From an uncultured Faecalibacterium sp. (GTDB taxonomy: Bacteria > Bacillota > Clostridia > Oscillospirales > Ruminococcaceae), in NCBI GenBank assembly GCA_934526125.1, contig CAKSZU010000073.1, positions 1 to 10,930 on the forward strand: a stretch of DNA of 10,930 nt, given 5' to 3'. The notes under the pieces were generated by a model that worked only from the letters and a program-made list of their open reading frames with translations, had not been told where the DNA came from and did not search any database. Position numbers and translations under genes: made by a program. Shown piece by piece: positions 1-4,650 of this stretch (positions within the stretch are counted from its first letter, which is position 1; each line of letters opens with the position of its first letter).

Positions 1-396
1 GGTGAGGATGGTGCCCTCGGTGGGCTTCATGACGGCCTTGTAGGCACCCTCGACGCCCTTCTTCAGGGCCTCGACGATATCCGAAGCGTCTGCTTCCTTC
101 TTGCCCTCCAGAGCCTTGGAGAAGCCGCGGAACAGCAGGCTGGTGATGACGCCGGAGTTGCCGCGGGCGCCCCGCAGCATGGCGGAAGCGGCGGTCTTGG
201 CGGCCTCGCCCACGGTGCAGCTGTCGTCCAGAGCTTCCAGCTCACGGACAGCGGCACCCACGGTCATGCCCATGTTGGTGCCGGTGTCGCCGTCGGGGAC
301 GGGGAAGACGTTCAGCTCGTCCACGCGGGAGCGCTGATTGTTGATGTTGTTTGCGCCGGAAATGATCGCGTCGCGCAGGATCTTACCAGAAATCAT
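1..396 (-). CDS. fakA: FakA/YloV-type DAK2-domain protein, N-terminal part (cut by window edge)
   Basis: Reverse-strand frame open from an ATG at 396 to the window edge: 132 codons, with the C-terminal part missing. The translation begins MISGKILRDAIISGANNINN. It then shows the two DAK2 (dihydroxyacetone-kinase L-like) signatures: NVFPVPDGDTGTNM near residues 35-48, whose aspartates bind Mg-ATP in this fold, and RGARGNSGVI near residues 79-88. By family knowledge, full-length proteins (about 550 residues) phosphorylate fatty acids bound to FakB carriers, feeding exogenous fatty acids into phospholipids. AAGGAG at 405-410 on the reverse strand supports the start. It lies 29 bp downstream of the Asp23-type gene, the same order as yloU-yloV in Bacillus, so one operon is likely. 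The missing C-terminal region prevents a full check against simpler DAK2 proteins. Confidence 0.9.
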   Translation of the reverse strand, partial: MISGKILRDAIISGANNINNQRSRVDELNVFPVPDGDTGTNMGMTVGAAVRELEALDDSCTVGEAAKTAASAMLRGARGNSGVITSLLFRGFSKALEGKKEADASDIVEALKKGVEGAYKAVMKPTEGTILT

Positions 397-425
397 TCTA
401 CTTACTCCTTAATAAACTCAAACCA

Positions 426-776
426 TCAGGCAATGACGTCGTCGACCGAGACGATCACCTGGGCGACTTTCAGGCCGGTAGCCTGCTCTACCTCGTCCTT
501 GACGCGGTGCGAAATGCTGCGCGCGGCGGTGGAGATATTCAGCCCGTAGCTGACGGCAATGTGCAGCTCGATCACGAGACGGCCCTCTTCCTGGGTGACG
601 CGGACGCCCTTTGCAGAATAGTCGGTGCCGCGCACCATGCTTTTGACCGCGTCGGTCAGATCACGGGGCGTCATTGCGGCCACACCGTAGCATTGTTTGG
701 TTGCTTCGCCCACGAGTGTCGAGAAGTACTCGGTGGAAAAGCTGACATCTCCCAGCGGGAAACGGGAAGTGATCAT
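426..776 (-). CDS. yloU: Asp23/Gls24 family protein (YloU type)
   Basis: This encodes a 116-residue protein, normal for the Asp23/Gls24 family. The central segment around residues 62-82 (VTQEEGRLVIELHIAVSYGL) and the C-terminal GLKVAQVIVSVDDV pattern match the family's alternating strand layout. It has no signal peptide or membrane segment, so it is expected in the cytosol or membrane-associated through partners. By family knowledge these proteins are linked to envelope or alkaline stress, but no enzymatic activity is established. AAAGGAG at 787-793 on the reverse strand lies about 10 nt before the ATG. The fakA-like gene follows after 29 bp. The YloU-YloV pairing is widely conserved in Firmicutes, which supports both calls and suggests a shared role in lipid or envelope upkeep (inference). 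Confidence 0.9.
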   Translation of the reverse strand: MITSRFPLGDVSFSTEYFSTLVGEATKQCYGVAAMTPRDLTDAVKSMVRGTDYSAKGVRVTQEEGRLVIELHIAVSYGLNISTAARSISHRVKDEVEQATGLKVAQVIVSVDDVIA

Positions 777-868
777 AGTCGCTCTGCTCCTTTATTTGAA
801 TTCGTTGTTGGGTGAGTCCGGTCTGCAGCGGCAAACCTCAGCGGGCCGGACAAGGATCCGATGCACTT

Positions 869-897
869 ATTATACATCGTTCCGCCGCCGGTGTACA
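869..897 (-). promoter_or_regulatory. Proximal candidate promoter of the yloU-fakA operon
   Basis: On the reverse strand a perfect TATAAT (869-874) lies 17 bp downstream of TGTACA (892-897), which matches the -35 consensus at four of six positions. Transcription would start near 862, giving a leader of about 85 nt before yloU. No experimental support is available. Confidence 0.55.
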
Positions 898-944
898 GCA
901 GAAAATTGCCGCCGCACCCCGGACAGAAAGCGGGAGATTCCGCA

Positions 945-977
945 CCCGGCAGGTGATATCATAAAAAAGCTGCCGGG
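945..977. repeat. Inverted repeat upstream of yloU
   Basis: Arms CCCGGCAG (945-952) and CTGCCGGG (970-977) are perfect 8-bp complements around a 17-nt loop. The loop contains an 8-bp palindrome, TGATATCA (954-961), and an A-run. No T-run follows on either strand, so it does not look like an intrinsic terminator. It lies between the two candidate yloU promoters, so it could be an operator or a leader hairpin. Confidence 0.5.
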
Positions 978-1000
978 CATCAGAGCCGATTCCTATGCCT

Positions 1001-1009
1001 AGTATAGCA
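1001..1009 (-). promoter_or_regulatory. Distal candidate promoter of the yloU-fakA operon (extended -10)
   Basis: The reverse strand reads TGCTATACT, an extended -10 element (TGnTATACT). The hexamer 17 bp upstream (ATGCAC) is a poor -35, as is common for extended -10 promoters. The same TGCTATACT occurs at 4458-4466 before the penicillin-binding protein gene. Transcripts from here would carry the inverted repeat at 945-977. Confidence 0.5.
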
Positions 1010-1120
1010 CAAAAATCGTTTCTGTGCATCGTTTTCCTGCATCTTTTGAAAAATCCTGCAAAGGGACTGTGAATAAAATCTAAAAAGTATGAGTTTTGAC
1101 TTTATCTTGCTGTGAAAAAG

Positions 1121-1129
1121 TGCTAAAAT
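1121..1129 (+). promoter_or_regulatory. Candidate promoter of the CBS-domain gene
   Basis: TGCTAAAAT is an extended -10 element with one mismatch. A TTGACT at 1096-1101 looks like a -35 but is 22 bp away, which is too far for a normal spacer. Predicted start is near 1136, leaving a leader of about 59 nt. The stretch 777-1194 holds no convincing gene, only these promoter-like and hairpin elements. Confidence 0.4.
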
Positions 1130-1194
1130 CAAACCAGAGAGACGGGAGCTGCGCCCATACGGCAGAACTATGTTTTCGATAGGAGAGCTGATCC

Positions 1195-1650
1195 ATGAAC
1201 ATTTTGTTTTTCCTTTCCCCCAAGCAGGACCTGATGTACGTATACGACGACTTCACCCTGCGGCAGACGCTGGAAAAATGGGAGAACAACCGCTATGCCT
1301 CGATCCCGGTGCTGAACCGGAAAGGCGAGTACGTGGGCACCCTGACCGAGGGGGATATCCTCTGGGGGCTGAAAAAACACCACGGGCTGGACATTGAAGC
1401 CGCCGAGGATGTGCCTATTTCCAGCTTTGCCCACAAGCGGGACTACAAGGCCGTTACCGTGACCACCAGCATGGACCAGCTCATCGAGGCGGCCATGAAC
1501 CAGAACTTTGTGCCGGTGGTGGATGACCGGGGGATGTTCATCGGCATCGTCCGGCGGCAGGCCATCATCCGCTACTGTTACGACAAGGCCCGGGCGGAGG
1601 CAGCAAAGTCTGCGGTCCGTCCGCCCGAGCGTCTGGCCGTAGGCGGCTGA
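1195..1650 (+). CDS. Two-CBS-domain protein, DarB/YkuL-like
   Basis: A 151-residue protein made almost entirely of two CBS motifs. CBS1 (about residues 12-66) carries the typical IPVLNRKGEYVGTLTEGDIL pattern at 37-56. CBS2 (about 74-130) carries FVPVVDDRGMFIGIVRRQAI at 105-124. CBS pairs bind adenine nucleotides. Size and the CBS2 ending resemble Bacillus DarB (YkuL, also called CbpB), a c-di-AMP receptor that controls the Rel (p)ppGpp enzyme and pyruvate carboxylase. That assignment is inference from pattern only. AGGAG at 1181-1185 precedes the ATG at a suitable distance. There is no membrane segment or fused catalytic domain, so a stand-alone regulatory adaptor is likely. It appears monocistronic, with its own promoter and a hairpin terminator. 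The last 20 residues look disordered. Confidence 0.88.
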   Translation: MNILFFLSPKQDLMYVYDDFTLRQTLEKWENNRYASIPVLNRKGEYVGTLTEGDILWGLKKHHGLDIEAAEDVPISSFAHKRDYKAVTVTTSMDQLIEAAMNQNFVPVVDDRGMFIGIVRRQAIIRYCYDKARAEAAKSAVRPPERLAVGG

Positions 1651-1675
1651 GCAAAAAACTTTGCATATTTTACTG

Positions 1676-1708
1676 CGGGAGTCCGGTTTATCGGACTCCC
1701 GTTCTGTT
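1676..1708 (+). terminator. Hairpin terminator after the CBS-domain gene
   Basis: CGGGAGTCCG (1676-1685) pairs perfectly with CGGACTCCCG (1692-1701) around a 6-nt loop. The tail TTCTGTT is only moderately T-rich, so efficiency is uncertain. The tail overlaps the extended -10 element of the next transcript. Confidence 0.65.
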
Positions 1709-1713
1709 ATACT
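1705..1713 (+). promoter_or_regulatory. Candidate promoter of the 40-residue small protein gene
   Basis: TGTTATACT is an extended -10 (TGnTATACT), placed directly after the terminator stem at 1676-1701. There is no clear -35. Predicted start is near 1720, giving a leader of about 52 nt before the ATG at 1772. Confidence 0.55.
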
Positions 1714-1771
1714 CCTCCTGTAAGAACAAACAGGTCCCTCAAAACGGGGCAGAAGGACAGGAGGGGATCCC

Positions 1772-1894
1772 ATGCGGGAGATCGAGATGCGTTATGTCGG
1801 AGGCCATGTGGAGGTTTATACCCGGAGCGGGGCGTTCCTCTTTTCGGCGGATACCATGCAGGAAGCCATGGAGGAGCTGGACGAATGCGCATAA
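1772..1894 (+). CDS. Small protein of 40 residues, unknown function
   Basis: ATG at 1772 to TAA at 1892-1894 gives 40 residues, starting MREIEMRYVGGHVEVYTRSG and ending MEELDECA. A strong AGGAGG (1760-1765) lies 6 nt before the ATG and an extended -10 promoter lies upstream. Codons favour G/C at third positions like neighbouring genes, whereas the flanking sequence is AT-rich. The layout suggests two or three beta strands (residues 2-10, 12-18, 21-26) followed by an acidic helix (28-38), with one cysteine near the end. It has no signal peptide or membrane segment. I do not recognise the family. It sits between the CBS gene and the phosphate symporter but has its own promoter, so a link to either is unproven. 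Confidence 0.72.
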   Translation: MREIEMRYVGGHVEVYTRSGAFLFSADTMQEAMEELDECA

Positions 1895-1895
1895 A

Positions 1896-1987
1896 TGTAA
1901 AATGCTTGTAAAATATAAGAAAAGAACTGCCGGGAAACCGGCAGAAAATCGTAGATATGCGGCAAAAATGCAAAAAAGATGTAAAAT
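1896..1987 (+). promoter_or_regulatory. Pho-box-like direct repeats upstream of the phosphate symporter
   Basis: TGTAAAAT occurs three times: 1896-1903, 1907-1914 and 1980-1987. The first two are spaced exactly 11 bp. The third is preceded by TGCAAAAA at 1969-1976, again 11 bp away. This gives two pairs of a 7-bp TGYAAAA repeat with a 4-bp spacer. That is the architecture of sites for PhoB/PhoP-type response regulators: 11-bp direct repeats, TTnACA-like when read on the reverse strand. The downstream pair lies at about -60 to -42 relative to the predicted start. The region is AT-rich, so chance repeats remain possible. Confidence 0.4.
1927..1944. repeat. GAAA-tetraloop hairpin between the small gene and the symporter gene
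   Basis: CTGCCGG (1927-1933) and CCGGCAG (1938-1944) enclose a GAAA tetraloop, a very stable RNA fold on the plus strand. The plus strand continues with AAAATCG, so it is not a classic plus-strand terminator. On the minus strand a T-rich run follows. It could protect the 3' end of the small-protein mRNA or stop antisense transcription. Confidence 0.5.
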
Positions 1988-1992
1988 AAAGC

Positions 1993-2022
1993 TTGTTGTC
2001 CGGGGGATTTCAATGCTATAAT
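1993..2022 (+). promoter_or_regulatory. Promoter of the Na/phosphate symporter gene
   Basis: TTGTTG (1993-1998), an 18-bp spacer and a perfect extended -10 TGCTATAAT (2014-2022) are present. Predicted start is near 2029, just inside the large hairpin at 2026-2068. The candidate Pho-box pair at 1969-1987 lies directly upstream of the -35. Confidence 0.7.
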
Positions 2023-2025
2023 AAA

Positions 2026-2074
2026 AAGGACGGCACTCGGGGGATGGAACCCCCGGGCGGCCGTCCTTGTGTTG
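2026..2074. promoter_or_regulatory. Large hairpin at the 5' end of the symporter mRNA (attenuator or 5' stabiliser)
   Basis: Outer arms AAGGACGGC (2026-2034) and GCCGTCCTT (2060-2068) pair over 9 bp. Inner arms CGGGGG (2038-2043) and CCCCCG (2050-2055) pair over 6 bp around the loop ATGGAA. A moderately T-rich tail (GTGTTGTTT) follows on the plus strand. On the minus strand the stem is followed by TTTTTATTAT. The fold begins at the predicted transcription start, so every symporter transcript would carry it. It could be a start-proximal attenuator, a 5' cap-like stabiliser, or a terminator for the upstream small gene or for antisense RNA. Confidence 0.55.
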
Positions 2075-2110
2075 TTTCAAGAGCAAAAGGAAGTTTTTAG
2101 GAGTATCGAG

Positions 2111-3895
2111 ATGGATATCACACACATCACCTCTCTGTTGGGCGGTATTGCGCTGTTCCTTTACGGCATGTCGATCATGGGCGCCGGCCTGGAGAAGCTG
2201 GCAGGCGGCAAGATGCAGGGCGTACTGCAGAAGCTGACCTCCTCCACCCTCAAGGGCGTTATTTTCGGCACCCTCATCACCGGCGTGATCCAGTCCTCCG
2301 CCGGTACGGTCGTCATCTGTGTCGGCCTTGTCAACTCCGGTATCATGACCCTGACGCAGTCGGTGGGCGTGATCATGGGCGCAAACATCGGTACGACCGT
2401 CACCGGTCAGCTGATCCGCATGGCGGACATCTCCGGTGACAGTCTCTGGCTGACACTGATCCAGCCCAAGACGTTTGCACCTGTGGTTGCGTTTATTGGC
2501 TGCATTTTTTATGTGTTCCTGCGGAATGCCAAGAAAAAGAACATCGGACAGATCATGCTGGGCTTCGGCATCCTGTTCACCGGCATGAGCCTGATGGACA
2601 CCGGCGTGTCTCCCCTGCGGGAGAGCGCTGCCTTCCAGGAGCTGTTCGTCAGCATGACCAACCCCATCCTGGGCGTTCTGGTGGGCATGGTGGTCACCGT
2701 GATCATCCAGTCCTCCTCGGCCTCGGTGGGTATCCTGCAGGCGCTGTCCAGCACCGGCCTCGTCACCTTCGGCTCGGCCATTCCCATCATCCTGGGCGCG
2801 CATATCGGTACGGCCTTCACCCCGCTGCTGACCATCGGCGGCTCCTCCAAGGATGGTAAGCGCGCAGCCCTGATCCACCTGTACTTCAATATCATCGGCA
2901 GCTGCGTCCTGCTGGCTGCCATCTATGCCGTGCGGTATACCATCGGCATCCCGGTGTGGGGCGATGTGATGAACAAGAGTTCCATCGCAAACATCCACAC
3001 CCTTTCCAGCGTGGCGGCCATGCTGCTGTTCCTGCCTTTCAGCAAGGTGCTGTCCAAGTTGGCCATGCTCACCGTGCCGGACAGCGTCGAGGAAGCTCAG
3101 GAGCTGAGCATGCCGGTGCTGGACGAGCGTCTGTTCAAGAGCCCGGCTGTGGCTCTGCAGCAGGCCAAGAACGCGGTGGTCAAGATGTCCCGCCGCGCTG
3201 CCCGCAATGTCAGCCTGTCCACCCCGCTGCTGCTGAAGATGGATGAGGACGTCATCAGCGCCATCAATGTCCGGGAGAACCTGATCGACCGGATGGAGGT
3301 GGAGATCTCCAATTACCTGATCAAGATGACGGATCAGGAGCTGGGCGACGAAGAGAGCCATGCCGTGACCGAGCTGCTGAACTTCGTCACCGAGTTCGAG
3401 CGGATCGGCGACTACGCCGTGAACATCGAGGAAAAGGCAGAGGAGCTGAACGAAAAAGAAGCCGCCTTCAGTGAGACGGCAAAGAAGGAACTGCAGCTGC
3501 TGGATGCGGCGCTGGAGCAGATCCTGACCCGCACCAACGATGCCTTTGAAAACGACGACATCCAGCTGGCCCGCCAGGTGGAGCCGCTGGAAGAGGTTAT
3601 TGACATTCTGGTGGAAAAGCTCCGCGACGGCCATATCAAGCGCCTGAAGGACGGCATCTGCTCCATCGACACCGGTGTGGTGTTCCTGGACGTGCTGAAC
3701 AATGTGGAGCGTATCTCCGACCACTGCTCCAACGTGGCGGCCCGCATCGTGGGCACCAGCGAGGGCGATGACTACGACTCCCACACCCTCAAGAGCCTGA
3801 TGCACCATAACCCCACCAAGGAATACTCCCTCATGTATGAGGAATGCTGCAAGGAGTATCTGGCTCCGCTGGAAGCAATGGAGAAGGATGCGTAA
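2111..3895 (+). CDS. Na+/phosphate symporter with C-terminal PhoU-like domain
   Basis: A 594-residue Na/Pi-cotransporter II family protein. Residues 1-320 form the membrane part with the two inverted repeats typical of the family: QSSAG at 61-65 with GANIGTT at 90-96, and QSSSA at 200-204 with GAHIGTA at 229-235. The QSS motifs bind sodium and phosphate. Residues about 340-560 form a PhoU-like helical domain with the paired metal-binding patterns EFERIGDYAVNIEE (428-441) and VERISDHCSNVA (532-543). It should import phosphate, or balance it, with sodium, while the PhoU part likely senses or regulates. I chose ATG 2111 because AGGAG (2099-2103) is 7 nt upstream. The earlier in-frame GTG at 2069 lies at the base of the leader hairpin without a ribosome site. 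The gene is monocistronic with its own promoter and strong terminator. Confidence 0.94.
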   Translation: MDITHITSLLGGIALFLYGMSIMGAGLEKLAGGKMQGVLQKLTSSTLKGVIFGTLITGVIQSSAGTVVICVGLVNSGIMTLTQSVGVIMGANIGTTVTGQLIRMADISGDSLWLTLIQPKTFAPVVAFIGCIFYVFLRNAKKKNIGQIMLGFGILFTGMSLMDTGVSPLRESAAFQELFVSMTNPILGVLVGMVVTVIIQSSSASVGILQALSSTGLVTFGSAIPIILGAHIGTAFTPLLTIGGSSKDGKRAALIHLYFNIIGSCVLLAAIYAVRYTIGIPVWGDVMNKSSIANIHTLSSVAAMLLFLPFSKVLSKLAMLTVPDSVEEAQELSMPVLDERLFKSPAVALQQAKNAVVKMSRRAARNVSLSTPLLLKMDEDVISAINVRENLIDRMEVEISNYLIKMTDQELGDEESHAVTELLNFVTEFERIGDYAVNIEEKAEELNEKEAAFSETAKKELQLLDAALEQILTRTNDAFENDDIQLARQVEPLEEVIDILVEKLRDGHIKRLKDGICSIDTGVVFLDVLNNVERISDHCSNVAARIVGTSEGDDYDSHTLKSLMHHNPTKEYSLMYEECCKEYLAPLEAMEKDA

Positions 3896-3927
3896 GACAG
3901 CTGGATGCAGCTGAGATTTCGAACCAG

Positions 3928-3965
3928 TACAGACGACCGCCGGGCAGGCGGTCGTCTGTATTTTT
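3928..3965 (+). terminator. Strong intrinsic terminator of the symporter gene
   Basis: A perfect 14-bp stem, TACAGACGACCGCC (3928-3941) with GGCGGTCGTCTGTA (3947-3960), has a 5-nt loop and is followed by TTTTT at 3961-3965. The T-run overlaps the stop codon of the convergent minus-strand gene. The minus-strand side lacks a T-run, so termination of that gene here would rely on the stem alone. Confidence 0.93.
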
Positions 3966-4341
3966 ATCCCCCCAGGTCCTCCAGAAGCTGGCGGAGGGCG
4001 GCTTCGCCGGTGACGGGAAGGCCCTGCTTGATGCGCAGGGCATCGTCCTCGGGCAGGAGGTTGACGTAGATCTCGGTCTGCTCCACCCGCAGGGCAGGGG
4101 ATCCGTCGGGGCCGCAGGTGTATACCGCCACCATCCCGCCTTCATCGCAGAGCAGATACTGCCGGGGCGTCCCAGTGTCGGGCAGGGCCTGCGCCGCAAG
4201 GCTGGGCTGGGTGTCGGCCGGAGTCTCCTCCCCGGGGTCCGAGTGGCTCAGCGGCAGCCGGGGCAGCGCCATCCAGAACAGACTGAAGGCGATGGTAAAG
4301 GCACACAGGGCATAAAACAGGCAGAGAACCACTTTCCGCAT
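3964..4341 (-). CDS. Membrane-anchored protein with BofC-like C-terminal domain
   Basis: A 125-residue protein from an ATG at 4341, supported by AAAGGAG at 4351-4357 on the reverse strand. Residues 1-25 (MRKVVLCLFYALCAFTIAFS and following) form a signal anchor. Residues 26-58 are a Pro/Thr/Asp-rich linker. Residues about 60-125 (YLLCDEGGMVAVY, then EIYVNLLPEDDALRIKQGL, ending RQLLEDLGG) resemble the BofC C-terminal domain: a beta-rich segment, an LPxxD step, then a glycine turn and a closing helix ending LLEDL. BofC in Bacillus inhibits the SpoIVB protease during sporulation, but this domain also appears in short secreted or anchored clostridial proteins of unknown role. The match is by pattern only. 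The N-terminal BofC domain is absent. It converges with the symporter gene, with its stop codon inside that gene's terminator. Confidence 0.75.
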   Translation of the reverse strand: MRKVVLCLFYALCAFTIAFSLFWMALPRLPLSHSDPGEETPADTQPSLAAQALPDTGTPRQYLLCDEGGMVAVYTCGPDGSPALRVEQTEIYVNLLPEDDALRIKQGLPVTGEAALRQLLEDLGG

Positions 4342-4378
4342 GGTGAAACACTCCTTTGACATTGCGCTTTCAAACCGT

Positions 4379-4384
4379 AGTATG
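4379..4384 (-). promoter_or_regulatory. Possible -10 of the BofC-like gene
   Basis: The reverse strand reads CATACT, about 22 nt before the ribosome site at 4351-4357. The best upstream hexamer (TTGTCT) would need a 19-bp spacer. Weak evidence, chiefly position. Confidence 0.28.
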
Positions 4385-4457
4385 TGCAGGATGGGGGTTC
4401 CTGAGACAAAGAAAAACATTTTTCACACCCGGGTGCTGTACTTTGCAGGGGCAGTTG

Positions 4458-4466
4458 TGCTATACT
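4458..4466 (+). promoter_or_regulatory. Candidate promoter of the penicillin-binding protein gene (extended -10)
   Basis: TGCTATACT is an extended -10 identical to the distal yloU promoter at 1001-1009. TGTACT at 4437-4442 is a weak -35 with an 18-bp spacer. Predicted start is near 4473, giving a leader of about 175 nt that contains a palindromic repeat unit (4494-4552). Confidence 0.55.
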
Positions 4467-4493
4467 AAGCTTATCTGATGAATTGAACAGGAT

Positions 4494-4552
4494 GCCCTCT
4501 CAGGCAAGGCCTTCCGGCTTTGTCCGCACCTCCGAAGGGGGAGCCGACGCAT
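4494..4552 (+). repeat. Intergenic palindromic repeat unit, copy 1
   Basis: Begins GCCCTCTCAG (4494-4503) and ends AAGGGGGAGCC-GACGCAT (4535-4552). An internal fold (CTCC at 4530-4533 with GGAG at 4540-4543, GGCT with AGCC) gives a hairpin. Both ends recur, in reverse orientation, at 7279-7439. The unit lies in the transcribed leader of the penicillin-binding protein gene, upstream of its ribosome site. I associate such CCCTCTCAG / GGGGGAGCC units with Faecalibacterium-like genomes, from memory. Confidence 0.6.
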
Positions 4553-4633
4553 TTTCGGGGTCCGCAGGAGCTGGACCGGGGAAATGCAGTATTGGAACGC
4601 AATGAGGGGAGAATTTTTTCAGGTATACAGGTC

Positions 4634-4650
4634 AGGAGGCGATCCTTATC
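4634..4650 (+). promoter_or_regulatory. Ribosome site and apparent ATC start of the penicillin-binding protein
   Basis: AGGAGG at 4634-4639 is followed after 8 nt by ATC (4648-4650), where an ATG would be expected. The frame from here continues without a stop into the penicillin-binding protein. No ATG, GTG or TTG occurs in that frame until GTG 4813, which has only a distant GGGAGA. Confidence 0.5.

Noticed and set aside
838..1029. Minus-strand 63-codon frame upstream of yloU
   Set aside because: No good ribosome site; it spans two promoter-like elements and the inverted repeat, so the region is better read as regulatory.
1168..1773. Minus-strand open frame (201 codons) opposite the CBS gene
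   Set aside because: The plus strand carries clear CBS signatures with a ribosome site; the reverse frame has neither and crosses a terminator.
2069..2110. Earlier GTG start for the symporter
   Set aside because: It begins right at the base of the leader hairpin, has no Shine-Dalgarno sequence, and adds hydrophilic residues before the first membrane segment; ATG 2111 has AGGAG 7 nt upstream.
1739..3808. Long minus-strand open frame (689 codons) opposite the symporter gene
   Set aside because: It is antisense to a clear Na/Pi symporter with conserved motifs, is rich in His/Gln/Asp/Gly as expected from reading GC-biased codons backwards, and shows no domain.
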